Shown one piece after another: positions 1 through 10,354 of a DNA stretch of 64,000 bases. The translations under genes and the position numbers were made by a program. How positions within the stretch are numbered: the stretch's first letter is position 1; every line of letters begins with the position of its first letter. The DNA is from Maratus speciosus (taxonomy: Eukaryota; Arthropoda; Arachnida; Araneae; Salticidae): contig CAWVRF010001077.1 in NCBI GenBank assembly GCA_963932465.1, positions 1,145,201 through 1,209,200 of the forward strand. Reading direction: 5' to 3'. The notes beneath the pieces are model-generated. The model had not been told where the DNA came from. It saw nothing but the letters and a program-made list of their open reading frames with translations, and ran no database searches.

Positions 1-1075
1 GAGCTTAAAGCCAAATGTCCGGTAAACGGGAGCTACGAAACAGACGACCTTCACCTACGAAATCCAAGACACGAATGATGTGTGCGGGGTCTACACCCGT
101 AGATGAAGGTTACTGATAAGAGATCACGTGACCGCTATCAACCAATCAGAAGCGAGCTTGCAGGTGTGACGTCATCGACTGTGCTGTGTGCCCCCATCGC
201 AAACGAGGATGATGAAATCGTATAGCAATACCTGTAGACAACCTGACGCCATTTGATTGACAGGTGGGCGTGGTGGAATTTTAGGAATGCAGACAGAGTG
301 GCGCCTACCTTTTGCATCATAGTATTTTAGGAAAAATATATATTACGTTGATGTAAAAGACATTATTTTTTAAACTAACTGTTAATATTTTTGAAATAAC
401 ATACTTTTCTCATAGAAGCGAAAAAAGAATGTTTCAGAACATGTCTCTTATCATGATTAAACATAACTTTAATCATAGTTAACCATCTCAGAGTATGATT
501 AAACAAATTCGAACATAACTTTGGGCATGTTTAAACAATCCAAACTATATTTGAACATATCCGAACATGTTCATTCATAACTTTGGCAGTTTTTAATCTT
601 TCAGAATTTAAAAAAACCTATTTAAAACTATTTTATTTTAAAAAATTTTGTAAAAATTTTAATTTATAATTTCTTTAAAGTTTTTAACTTTTTTGTTAAA
701 ACTTTTTTAACGTTTTAACTTTTTGTTAAAACTTTTTTTAACTTTTTGTTAAAACTTTTTTTAACTTTTTTTGTTAAAACTTTTTTTAACTTTTTAACTT
801 TTTGTTGTTAAACATTTTTTTTAAAGTTTTGTTAAAATTTTTTTTTACTTTTGTTAACAAAAATTTTTTTTACAAACTTTTTTTAAAATTTTGTTAAAAC
901 TTTTTTTTTTACTTTTGTTAAAACTTTGTAAAACTTTCTACCATCTTTGTAAACTTTCTATAACTTTTAAAACTAATAAATTTTATACATACATATGTGT
1001 ATAGATATACATATACGTATATATATATATATATATATATACATGTACACATATACATATACATACATATGTATG

Positions 1076-1115
<40 letters not shown>
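1..1115 (+). repeat. Left arm of a very long inverted repeat (window-truncated)
   Basis: This stretch is the reverse complement of 8885-9923, continued by 3056-3135. The first bases pair with the bases ending at 9923, so the arm probably extends left of the window. It has four parts: block A (1-330), with a CCAAT box, an E-box-like CACGTG and a CRE-like TGACGTCA; block B (about 355-600), rich in variants of AAACATGTTCGAACAT; a T-rich minisatellite (600-960); and AT microsatellites (1017-1117). No coding sequence is evident. A Maverick-type or other fold-back DNA element is possible, but no diagnostic gene is present. Confidence 0.85.
600..960. repeat. T-rich minisatellite (GTTAAAACTTTTTTTAAC-like unit)
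   Basis: Irregular repeats of about 18-30 bp built from TTTTTAACTTTTTGTTAAAA. The mirror copy lies in the right arm at about 8940-9290. It is low-complexity and non-coding. Confidence 0.8.

Positions 1116-1117
<2 letters not shown>
1017..1117. repeat. (AT)n microsatellites flanking ATAC/TATG-rich core
   Basis: Two TA runs flank a core containing ACATGTACACATATAC. The reverse complement of this core is at about 3080-3120, which ties 3056-3135 to the right arm of the large inverted repeat. Short open frames here only encode Ile/Tyr runs and are not genes. Confidence 0.85.
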
Positions 1118-1120
<3 letters not shown>

Positions 1121-1236
1121 ACACAAGAACCCATACATAAACATTTAACTTTCATATATTTAGAGACACGTAGACGTGGATGTATGCTTATACTTAAACA
1201 TTTATATAGATAGACTCTACCCTTAAATTAACGTTC

Positions 1237-1640
1237 ATGCAAAAAAAACATTATTTTTCTTAAACTGTTAATATTTTTGAAATAACATATTTTTGTCATG
1301 CAAGTGAAAGGAATGTTTCAGAACATGTCTCTGGCCATGGTTAAACATAACTTTAAGCATAGTTAACCATCTCAGAATATGATTAAACATGTTCGAACAT
1401 GACTTTGGACACGGTTAAACATATATCCTGATAATATTTGAACCTACCCAAACATGGTTAAACATGTTTGAACAAACTTTGAGCATATCCGAACATTGTT
1501 AAATATATCCCAACTAACTTTGAGCATGATTAAATATACTCGAACTATCTTTGAGCATATCCGAACATGGTTAAACATGTTCGAACATAACTTTGGTCAG
1601 TATTAAACATATCCTGAAGAAAGTGCGAGCTACCGAACAT
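1237..1640 (+). repeat. Diverged direct copy of block B
   Basis: Matches 355-600 in direct orientation with substitutions. Shared stretches include the AATATTTTTGAAATAACATA region and the GAATGTTTCAGAACATGTCT region. It then continues with more variants of TTAAACATGTTCGAACAT. It lies in the spacer between the two arms. Confidence 0.75.
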
Positions 1641-2130
1641 AATTCATTAAGAAAGACAAACTCATGAATTTGGTAATCACAAGCCAGTTCCAACTTTTAA
1701 AAAGCAACTGATTAACTAAATTTGGAAGAATTGTTATAAGATTTTTAAAACACTTTGTTAGAAACTGACGAATGAGTTTAACAAATTTTTGGAAATAATA
1801 GAGTATGATAATACTCTTAGAGTATAATATATACTACTTAGAGTATAATAATACATTTGATGTCAGAACATGTTTTGAATGAAATCGTGAATTCATAGTA
1901 TGCAGAAAACACGAACTTTGAAATTTATAGTTAGGTTAAATGAAGAAAAATAAAGCAAATTACTAAATTGAAAGACACATTTTGAAAGGATCGTTATAAA
2001 TTTGTTAAAACTTTTGTTGTATTAAACACTATATTAGACAAAAAAAATTACATACCTTTTGGAAAGAAGTTTCCCTAAGCTTTTGATGATTCGAACAAGC
2101 AGACTCATTGAAAAGTAGCAAGAAGCTTAA
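1641..2130. other. AT-rich spacer, nothing recognised
   Basis: No ORF, RNA gene or terminal repeat recognised. Contains a short AT-rich duplication near 1800-1850 (AGAGTATAATA repeats). Confidence 0.5.
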
Positions 2131-2640
2131 ATTCGACGGCAGTTTTACTCAATCTTATGCCGTAAAAGGTTCGATAAGGTACTGCATAGCACTAAGCCAA
2201 ATGTACGGTAAACGGGAGCTGTGAAACATGTGACCTACCTCCATCAGATCCAAGCCTCGACTGACGTGCGCGGGGTCTAACACCTGTAGATGAAGGTCAC
2301 TGATTAGAGATCAAGGTCACTGATAACAGATCACGTGACCGCTAACAACCAATCAGAAGCAAGCTTTCAGGTATGACGACATCCTGTGGCAATACCAGTA
2401 GACGAAGTGACGCCCTCCGCCTGCAAGAAACGATCATGTCGAAGCATGTACCGTCTTGCTGGCGCCAGTTGATTGACAGGTGGGCGGGGGGAATGCAAGG
2501 AATGCAGACACAATGGCGCCCTCCTCCACCGCCTACTCCTTTCACATGTCAGGTGATCTTTGCATCCAATCACATACAAGTATTAGATGGTAATGGGCGC
2601 TCGTGTTGTCTTCAAGTATGACGTCATCACTTGTTTTGTG
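2131..2640 (+). repeat. Diverged direct copy of block A
   Basis: Matches block A (1-330) in direct orientation. From 2131 it also matches the sequence just beyond the right arm (reverse complement of 9924-9985), which shows that block A is longer than the part visible at the window start. It keeps the ATCACGTGACCGCTA and ACCAATCAGAAGC stretches, with many substitutions and a small internal duplication of AGATCA..GTCACTGATA. Short frames here are not supported as genes. Confidence 0.75.
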
Positions 2641-3055
2641 CTTTGTCATCAACCATTTCCCCTTCAGTTGATGTCCTGGGCAGGTGCTTCACAGTAAGTA
2701 ACACCATTTAAATTTTAAGTTTTTTTGTTAGTAATATTTTTATGTATAAAAAATAACAAAAAAAGACATTTTGTTTAAAATAACAAGTGTCTTTCATCAC
2801 TTTTTCGAATATCAAGTTTAACTTTATCGAATAACACACTACTTAAATTATCACAATTAGAAATATCCACTTAACAAGTTGTTGAACAAGTTTATTGTTC
2901 CGATGAATTTAGTCATGTTTTAGCATGATCTAAGCATGATTAGTCATGCTTAGATAATCTTTTTCTGTTTAAAAAAATTAGATTTAAAAATCTAAGTAAA
3001 AATTTTTCTCCGATAAATATTTTACTTAAATAGATTTTTAAATCTAATTTTTGTA
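2641..3055. other. AT-rich spacer, nothing recognised
   Basis: Inner part of the spacer between the arms of the large inverted repeat. Contains short palindromic pieces such as TAGATTTTTAAATCTA but no gene or terminal repeat that I can support. Confidence 0.5.
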
Positions 3056-3086
<31 letters not shown>

Positions 3087-3135
3087 ACATATGTATGTAT
3101 ATGTATATGTGTACATGTATATATATATATATATA
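3056..3135 (-). repeat. Inner part of the right arm, separated by LTR element
   Basis: An (AT)n tract with a CATACATATGTATGTATATG core. It is the reverse complement of 1040-1117. Joined to 8885 onward, across the inserted retrotransposon, it continues the reverse complement of the left arm without a gap. Confidence 0.8.
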
Positions 3136-4217
3136 TGTGACATTTTGACTGACGGCAAATAGTTGGTATTGTCGAAAAAAAAATGAGGGTTTCCATTCCT
3201 ACACATCACAGGTAGCAGCCGAATGGTTTTAAAATAATAAAGAAAAATGAAGAATTAACATAAGGCAGTCGCTTGGAACATTATTCACTTTATTTCCACA
3301 CTCTCGATTAAATCTAGGGAAGATGCTCTCTCCTTCCATGGTAAAAAGAATAAAGTATATTCTTCCTGTCACAATTAGTTTAAAATCACTCCATCTCTTG
3401 ACAGCCGTCTAGTCTTTAATCCGTTAATATCTAACATCTATCACCCATTACGATACCGTTGCTTCCTCATTCTACTCACATAATAAACAGTATTCATCCA
3501 ACGTTTTACTACCTCCATCGAGCAATCACATTAAATATCCAGTTTGCTACGACTGCAATCCACCACGTTCACCTCTACATGCTAAAAACTAAAAAGCTTC
3601 TAAGCTCACAGCCCATCTACTCCTATATGCTATATCCTTTATGCCATATATTCTTTATGCTTTTCTCTGGTTCCCGCCATTCGTATTTATACTCTGCTGA
3701 AACGATTGTTCTAGAAAATTCTTATATCCTCGCAACAGCTATCTAAAGCATAAACAAAGGTTAAAATCTGTAGTCGAGATTATGCAAAAATAACCCCTTT
3801 TTCCCTCTTCAGACGATAAAAGAAATGAATTTATGTCTGCGAAGTTTTAATCTTTGAAATATTTTAATTACACCTGGATATTTTAAATAAAAGAATAAAT
3901 TGAAATAAGTAGGTTTTTTCTTTAAGACAGAATAATATTTTAGCAGTTAAATAAAGATTTAAGGGGAATGTGATATACCAGGATTTAATAGCGGAATTTA
4001 ATAGGAATTTAAATAATAAAAGTTTTATTAAAGAAATATAAATAATTGAGCCATTTTTAGATTTACGCAATTTGGAATAAATATGAATTAAGATCTTAGA
4101 GATTAATAGGCTAGGGTTTTAATTTATTAAGCCGGTATAATATACGGACTATTACTGAAAAAGGAAAAATTACATAAAATACTTTAAACTTGGCGCAAAA
4201 ATTTAAATTTTGTAATA
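3136..4217 (-). repeat. 3' LTR of the gag-pro element
   Basis: Direct repeat of 7803-8884 at an offset of 4667 bp. On the minus strand it begins near ATATTACAAAAT and ends GTCACA. Open frames inside (for example 3459-3746) recur identically in the other LTR and have no known domain, so they are not called as genes. Confidence 0.9.
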
Positions 4218-4221
4218 TTAT

Positions 4222-4232
4222 CCCCCCTCCCC
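4222..4232 (-). promoter_or_regulatory. Polypurine tract next to the 3' LTR
   Basis: On the minus strand this reads GGGGAGGGGGG, followed by ATAA and the start of the 3' LTR. That is the expected place for the plus-strand primer of an LTR retrotransposon. Confidence 0.7.
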
Positions 4233-4236
4233 AAAG

Positions 4237-5810
4237 ACTTTGTATGAAATTTGTGGTTAATTAACTACAATTTCAGACAACAGACTTGTAATAAATTTGG
4301 AAGTTGATTTTTGAATATTGAAAATTTTAGAGACGTCAGCAAAGAGATGGAAAAGTAAAATTTAGCAATGCAAGAGAAAAAAAAAATACTAAGAGCATTT
4401 AAATTTAGCTGAGAGCATTTCCCCTGTAAAAGAATACAAATAATGGTTACAACATCACTTACCATTTGTAAGTGCATAGGAAAATATAAACACAATAAGA
4501 AATAAAGAATAAGTATAAATACAATAAGAAATAAATAATAAGAAATAATAAAACTATAGTAATAACTAACAACAAATTCTTTTATCTTATGGAAATTTAG
4601 TGCATTTCCATTTCTCTTATCACAAACATATTTCCAATCCATTAATGCTTAACACTTTATTTACTTCAAGTAAAATTTTAAGTCCCATTGGCTTAATCAG
4701 TTCGTAGGTCATAAAAGTCCTTTAGCAAAAATAGTGATACAGTCCTTAAGTAAGAAGTTCAGCTGCAATAAATATTTTTTACTAAATTTGTTTCGACTAC
4801 TCTGTCTGTTAAACTCTTTACATTATGTTTAAATACTATTTGTCATCACAATAGTAGTTTTATTTTAATAAACAAATTCCTAGTAGTTATTCAACTACCT
4901 TTTAACGTTTGTTTATCAACTACTTTTTTGAGCTCCTTTTCCCATTCTAATTGGGACTCACCATCTTTTAAAACTTCTTACTTGTTTTAGTAAATATCAT
5001 AACTTTTCACTTATAAGTTATGCTCTCTTTTTCTTTAATAAATAATGAATCTTTCAATAAATAATACTTTCAATTCATAATCATAATAATAAAAATTCTC
5101 AACAGTATACTTGAATAATAACAATAATAATATTTAATAACAATATTATATTCTAAGAAAATATCACAGATTGTTTACTTATTGACACGGAAAATAATGG
5201 TTGAGGATAAAAAGAATACATAGCAATTAATAATTTTCTTATTTCTTACTTATATAAGAAAGTATTTTTGCCAGCCGAAACATTAAAAAATAATAATAAT
5301 AATAATTCCAAAGTCCAAATAAATTTAACTCTAAATATTTAGAAAGTGGACTCTCAACCAGTATTTCTTTACAATAATTTATCTCTCTGATACTCTTGAT
5401 GAATAGACGTGCATTTGATAAACTTAGAATGGTAAAATAAAGAAAATAAATAGGAATAAAAGATAATTTGTTTATGTACTAAATTTTCTATTGCTACACA
5501 ATCACTACACAATCTCATCACAATTATCAATTTTCTAGGTTTATATTATTATACTAATATTATCAATTCTTACTATTTTTGTAAACAATTGGTAAAAAAT
5601 GGAATAAAATAAATATAGTTTATTTTGATATAAACTGGATATAGAATTAAAAATATTTATTTTTATTTTTCAACATCAATCTGAAAACTCCCAAAATCAA
5701 ATACACATCCTATGCCTGCATAGATTGTCTACTTAATCCCAAAAACTTCCAAAAACAAGTAATATCCTCGTGGCGCCCCAAGGTCATACCTGGTAATGTT
5801 GAAAAAAAAT
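4237..5810. other. Non-coding 3' internal region where pol would be expected
   Basis: About 1.6 kb of AT-rich sequence between the protease stop and the polypurine tract. The only sizeable frame is a minus-strand one of 125 codons (4265-4642), rich in Ile, Leu, Phe and Tyr; it could be a chance product of AT-rich DNA or a membrane-like relic. No RT, RNase H or integrase motif is visible. Confidence 0.6.
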
Positions 5811-6476
5811 CTAAAGAATTAGAATTAAAAATATTGCGAAAACATTTTGGGGAATTACGAATTTTCCATAATCCGATTGCACATTATAATCATTTCTATC
5901 ATTCTCAAAAAAGTCCTGAGTAGTCATATAATTTTCACAACTAAATGGTAATTCGTTATCATTCTTACATAAATTCAAAGTTTCACTACTCTCATTAGCG
6001 GTTATTACATTATCATCATTATATAAATTCAAATTCTCATCACAATCAATTGTTACCAAATCATTCTCTTGTTGCACTTTATTCATATCTACAGTATGAA
6101 AATGAAGAGAGTTCTCATTATGTATGGATATACTCTTATTTATAATTTTCCTTCCTTGTTTTACAGTACAATTTCTACAATCTATAGTTAAGTTAAATTT
6201 AGAACATTCCCTTAAACCCAAAATAGCATACTCCAAATTAGTATTACATACTAAAAAGTTAACACATTTGGTAATTTTACCCACTTTTAGAGAAATTTTA
6301 CATTTTTGATTTATTTTTAACACCCCTTTTGCCTGACCAATAATAACTGTAGGTATAGTTTCAATTTTAGCATTTAGTTCTTTAACAAATTTGAGGGGTA
6401 ATATTGCCGTAGTGGATCCAGTGTCCACTATACATGGTAAATTATAACTATTGGTACATCCATACACAATTAGTTG
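5811..6476 (-). CDS. Retropepsin-like aspartic protease region, in frame after gag stop
   Basis: Pepsin-like aspartic protease of an LTR retrotransposon, which would process Gag. The catalytic loop is CIVDTGSTTAILP, with the D-T-G triad near the start. Downstream the ILGLRE segment fits the second conserved block of retropepsins (hydrophobic-I-L-G). The remaining C-terminal half is acidic and Asn-rich, unlike a reverse transcriptase, and the frame ends at 5811. It is in the same frame as gag, directly after the gag UGA, so the likely product is a Gag-Pro read-through protein rather than a separately started one; the first in-frame ATG (minus strand) would fall downstream of the stop. Only the protease part is recognised with confidence. 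Confidence 0.8.
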   Translation of the reverse strand, partial: QLIVYGCTNSYNLPCIVDTGSTTAILPLKFVKELNAKIETIPTVIIGQAKGVLKINQKCKISLKVGKITKCVNFLVCNTNLEYAILGLRECSKFNLTIDCRNCTVKQGRKIINKSISIHNENSLHFHTVDMNKVQQENDLVTIDCDENLNLYNDDNVITANESSETLNLCKNDNELPFSCENYMTTQDFFENDRNDYNVQSDYGKFVIPQNVFAIFLILIL

Positions 6477-6479
6477 TCA
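6471..6479 (-). promoter_or_regulatory. Possible stop-codon read-through site (UGA CAA CUA)
   Basis: The gag stop is followed on the minus strand by CAA CTA. This matches the STOP-CARYYA context known from tobamovirus-type read-through. Protease continues in the same frame. Functional read-through is inference. Confidence 0.5.
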
Positions 6480-7364
6480 AATATTAGGAATAGTAGGTGG
6501 TGAATTACTAGGAAGAGTATCAGAGGATGTTGCATCATTTCTAAATAAACACTCTTGTTCCCAATGATATGCATTATTTACTCCTTTATTTGTACATATT
6601 CTACATGGTCTAGAAGGATATGGTTTCTGAAAGTAATTATTTTGAAAATTTCTAGACCCCTGATTTTGATACTGTCTTTGCGGAATCCAATTCCTAGGTG
6701 CATTATTGGGCCTATTTGGCTGAAAATTAGGTCTACTTGGTTGAGTCCAAGGCCTAGGTGGTTGAAATTGTTGAAAATTTTGTCTAACTGGTTGTTGATT
6801 TACTGTTTGGCTTGAAATTTGAGGAGTGGAAACTTCAACAAATTGCTTAACAAGCCGGTACCATTCAGTGGTACTATTTGGAGGGTTTACATTAATATTA
6901 TTTCTATACTCTGGTTTTAATCCATCTGTCAACCCTTGTATTAGAAGAGTCTCACAAAGATGGAGTTTCCTCCCAATTCCTACTTTTTTGTGAAAATAAT
7001 TTTCTAAATTATCTAATTTATCTAATTTTAGAGTTGAGAAATCAGAAAAATTTGGAACATTTAGTTCAATGAATTTTTCTATCAAGATTTTTGAAATCTG
7101 TTCATAACTAGTACAATTAACACAGTCATTGATATAGACTTTTAGTGCTTCACCCTTTAAATACTGTGGAATAGAATTAAATTTCCACTCTAAATCTTTA
7201 TTTTCTCTAATACTCATATCATCATAATAATTTAACCAAGCCTGGATTTCCATTCCAGTACTAGGATCAAACTCAATTAATTTAGGTTCAGCCATTATAT
7301 CAGTATTCATTAAAATAAAAGAAGCAATTCTATTCTCTTTAATACATCCTGACCTTAACAACAT
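6477..7364 (-). CDS. gag: Gag of Ty3/Gypsy-like LTR retrotransposon
   Basis: A 295-codon frame beginning MLLRSG, typical of arthropod Gypsy Gag starts. Residues of about 30-190 form a helical capsid-like region (retrotransposon gag domain) containing the GEALKVYI and LIQGLTDGLKPEYR segments. Residues of about 190-255 are rich in Pro, Gln, Asn and Arg with repeated RPNFQPNRP-like pieces, probably RNA-binding. A zinc knuckle follows near residues 257-275 with spacing C-X2-C-X9-H-X4-C, longer than the usual C-X2-C-X4-H-X4-C. The frame is uninterrupted and ends in UGA directly before protease in the same frame. It would form virus-like particles in the cytoplasm. It starts at the first ATG after the 5' LTR and leader. 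Confidence 0.85.
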   Translation of the reverse strand: MLLRSGCIKENRIASFILMNTDIMAEPKLIEFDPSTGMEIQAWLNYYDDMSIRENKDLEWKFNSIPQYLKGEALKVYINDCVNCTSYEQISKILIEKFIELNVPNFSDFSTLKLDKLDNLENYFHKKVGIGRKLHLCETLLIQGLTDGLKPEYRNNINVNPPNSTTEWYRLVKQFVEVSTPQISSQTVNQQPVRQNFQQFQPPRPWTQPSRPNFQPNRPNNAPRNWIPQRQYQNQGSRNFQNNYFQKPYPSRPCRICTNKGVNNAYHWEQECLFRNDATSSDTLPSNSPPTIPNI

Positions 7365-7802
7365 TTAAACTAATAGAGTTCTATTTTTCATAATGGATTA
7401 AGTACTCTTTCAGACTTTAATAATAAATAAATAAATAATTCTCATGACTTCATAATAAACTTTACAATAAATAAATAAATAAATAAATAAATACTCCTCA
7501 TAAATAAATAATTCTCATACTTAATAATAAATAAATCTCAATAAATAACAAACAATAACAAAAATAATAAAATAAGTGTAAAAATATTTTGAAAAGAACT
7601 CACTCCAGTCATCTTGTCTCACAATCACCAGCACTATACATTGCTATTCACATTAGCGATGTAAATTTTTAACTTTCCGGCACTGATCTTTAGTAACTAT
7701 CATAAGCTATCGTGTACCAGTACCACTAAACATATGTAATTTTGGAGACACACTCGCATTCATTGCCGTCACTTCTATATCCTGTCGGACTTTTCTTTTC
7801 TC
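7365..7802 (-). other. 5' leader of the gag-pro element with AATA repeats
   Basis: Untranslated leader between the 5' LTR and gag. It contains a simple repeat of TAAA/AATA units at 7436-7560. No clear tRNA-complementary primer site next to 7803. Confidence 0.6.
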
Positions 7803-8884
7803 TGTGACATTTTGACTGACGGCAAATAGTTGGTATTGTCGAAAAAAAAATGAGGGTTTCCATTCCTACACATCACAGGTAGCAGCCGAATGGTTTTAAA
7901 ATAATAAAGAAAAATGAAGAATTAACATAAGGCAGTCGCTTGGAACATTATTCACTTTATTTCCACACTCTCGATTAAATCTAGGGAAGATGCTCTCTCC
8001 TTCCATGGTAAAAAGAATAAAGTATATTCTTCCTGTCACAATTAGTTTAAAATCACTCCATCTCTTGACAGCCGTCTAGTCTTTAATCCGTTAATATCTA
8101 ACATCTATCACCCATTACGATACCGTTGCTTCCTCATTCTACTCACATAATAAACAGTATTCATCCAACGTTTTACTACCTCCATCGAGCAATCACATTA
8201 AATATCCAGTTTGCTACGACTGCAATCCACCACGTTCACCTCTACATGCTAAAAACTAAAAAGCTTCTAAGCTCACAGCCCATCTACTCCTATATGCTAT
8301 ATCCTTTATGCCATATATTCTTTATGCTTTTCTCTGGTTCCCGCCATTCGTATTTATACTCTGCTGAAACGATTGTTCTAGAAAATTCTTATATCCTCGC
8401 AACAGCTATCTAAAGCATAAACAAAGGTTAAAATCTGTAGTCGAGATTATGCAAAAATAACCCCTTTTTCCCTCTTCAGACGATAAAAGAAATGAATTTA
8501 TGTCTGCGAAGTTTTAATCTTTGAAATATTTTAATTACACCTGGATATTTTAAATAAAAGAATAAATTGAAATAAGTAGGTTTTTTCTTTAAGACAGAAT
8601 AATATTTTAGCAGTTAAATAAAGATTTAAGGGGAATGTGATATACCAGGATTTAATAGCGGAATTTAATAGGAATTTAAATAATAAAAGTTTTATTAAAG
8701 AAATATAAATAATTGAGCCATTTTTAGATTTACGCAATTTGGAATAAATATGAATTAAGATCTTAGAGATTAATAGGCTAGGGTTTTAATTTATTAAGCC
8801 GGTATAATATACGGACTATTACTGAAAAAGGAAAAATTACATAAAATACTTTAAACTTGGCGCAAAAATTTAAATTTTGTAATA
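7803..8884 (-). repeat. 5' LTR of the gag-pro element
   Basis: Direct repeat of 3136-4217. I found no difference between the two copies in the parts compared by eye, including their shadow reading frames. It should carry the promoter and polyadenylation signals of the element. Confidence 0.9.
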
Positions 8885-9985
8885 TATATATATACGTATA
8901 TGTATATATATACACATATGTATGTATAAAATTTATTAGTTTTAAAAATTATAGAAAGTTTACAAAGATGATAAAAAGTTTTACAAAGTTTTAACAAAAG
9001 TAAAAAAAAAAAAGTTTTAACAAAATTTAAAAAAAAGCTTGTAAAAAAAAAATTTTTGTTAACAAAAGTAAAAAAAAAAATTTAACAAAACTTAAAAAAA
9101 AATGTTTAACAACAAAAAGTTAAAAAGTTAAAAAAAGTTTTAACAAAAAAAGTTAAAAAAAGTTTTAACAAAAAGTTAAAAAGTTAAAAAAAGTTTTAAT
9201 AAAAAGTTAAAACGTTAAAAAAGTTTTAACAAAAAAGTTAAAACCTTTAAAGAAATTATAAATTAAAATTTTTACAAAATTTTTAAAATAAAATAGTTTT
9301 AAATAGGTTTTTTTAAATTCTGAAAGATTAAAAACTGCCAAAGTTATGAATGAACATGTTCGGATATTTTCAAATATAGTTTGGATTGTTTAAACATGCC
9401 CAAAGTTATGTTCGAATTTGTTTAATCATACTCTGAGATGGTTAACTATGCTTAAAGTTATGTTTAATCATGATAAGAGACATGTTCTGAAAAATTCTTT
9501 TTTCGCTTGTATGAGAAAAGTATGTTATTTCAAAAATATTAACAGTTAGTTTAAAAAATAATGTCTTTTACATCAACGTAATATATATTTTTCCTAAAAT
9601 ACTATGATGCAAAAGGTAGGCGCCACTCTGTCTGCATTCCTAAAATTCCACCACGCCCACCTGTCAATCAAATGGCGTCAGGTTGTCTACAGGTATTGCT
9701 ATACGATTTCATCATCCTCGTTTGCGATGGGGGAACACAGCACAGTCGATGACGTCACACCTGCAAGCTCGCTTCTGATTGGTTGATAGCGGTCACGTGA
9801 TCTCTTATCAGTAACCTTCATCTACGGGTGTAGACCCCGCACACATCATTCGTGTCTTGGATTTCGTAGGTGAAGGTCGTCTGTTTCGTAGCTCCCGTTT
9901 ACCGGACATTTGGCTTTAAGCTCTGCGGCATCTATCCCTATTATTATCGGCATCCTGCTGAGTAAAATCACCGTCGAAATACTTA
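8885..9985 (-). repeat. Right arm of the long inverted repeat, outer part
   Basis: Reverse complement of the left arm: microsatellite (8885-8935), minisatellite (8940-9290), block B (about 9300-9570) and block A (about 9590-9923). From 9924 to about 9985 it continues to match the upstream part of the spacer copy of block A (2131-2190), so the repeat unit is longer than the piece visible at the left window edge. Confidence 0.85.
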
Positions 9986-10354
9986 TACGTTTCACCTAGT
10001 GCGGTTTAGGTGCTCATAGTATTTTTGATTAATTGTGATACATGTTTATCACCTCCTTTTAAAAACAAGTGTCTGTCAATTAGCTAATTTGCTTTGCGAC
10101 ATACTTTTAATTGCTAACCAGTAGAAACGATTAAAAGATCTTTGAAGAAATTGTCTGTTGAAAAGGAATCCTCTTTTAAAAAAGTAAGTATGTTTTCATT
10201 ATCTTTTTTTATTGTTTCGTTGAATTAAGTATGTTTCTAACCAAATGATACGAAAGATTCATACCGTTTTCTAAACATTCTTTCAATGATAAAATATTCA
10301 TTTATTATCAACTGTTTCAAATATTTTAATTAATCTATCCTCGAATAAAAAATT
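9986..10354. other. AT-rich, nothing recognised
   Basis: Sequence between the inverted repeat and the satellite array. No gene or repeat end that I can support. Confidence 0.4.

Larger units (their letters stand above)
3136..8884 (-). mobile_element. Non-autonomous gag-pro LTR retrotransposon (Ty3/Gypsy-like)
   Basis: Two direct repeats of about 1.08 kb (3136-4217 and 7803-8884) bound an internal region of about 3.6 kb. Read on the minus strand, this holds gag, protease, a long non-coding segment and a purine tract (GGGGAGGGGGG) against the 3' LTR. Flanks on both sides are (AT)n, so the target duplication cannot be resolved. No reverse transcriptase, RNase H or integrase motif was found. The LTRs look identical where compared by eye, which suggests recent insertion. 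A tRNA-type primer binding site beginning TGG is not obvious next to the 5' LTR. It could be an internally deleted Gypsy element or a natural non-autonomous family mobilised in trans. Confidence 0.88.

Noticed and set aside
973..1213. Opposed Ile/Tyr-rich frames
   Set aside because: Translations of an AT microsatellite.
2342..2621. Several overlapping short frames on both strands
   Set aside because: They fall in the diverged block A repeat and have no recognisable domain.
3459..3746. 95-codon plus-strand frame, also at 8126-8413
   Set aside because: It lies inside both LTRs and is duplicated with them; no domain and wrong strand for the element.
4265..4642. 125-codon minus-strand frame resembling a membrane protein or envelope
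   Set aside because: Hydrophobic only because of AT-rich codons; no signal peptide, cysteine pattern or glycosylation pattern typical of an envelope.
1..9985. Maverick/Polinton transposon
   Set aside because: Long terminal repeats fit, but no DNA polymerase B, integrase, ATPase or capsid gene is in the spacer.
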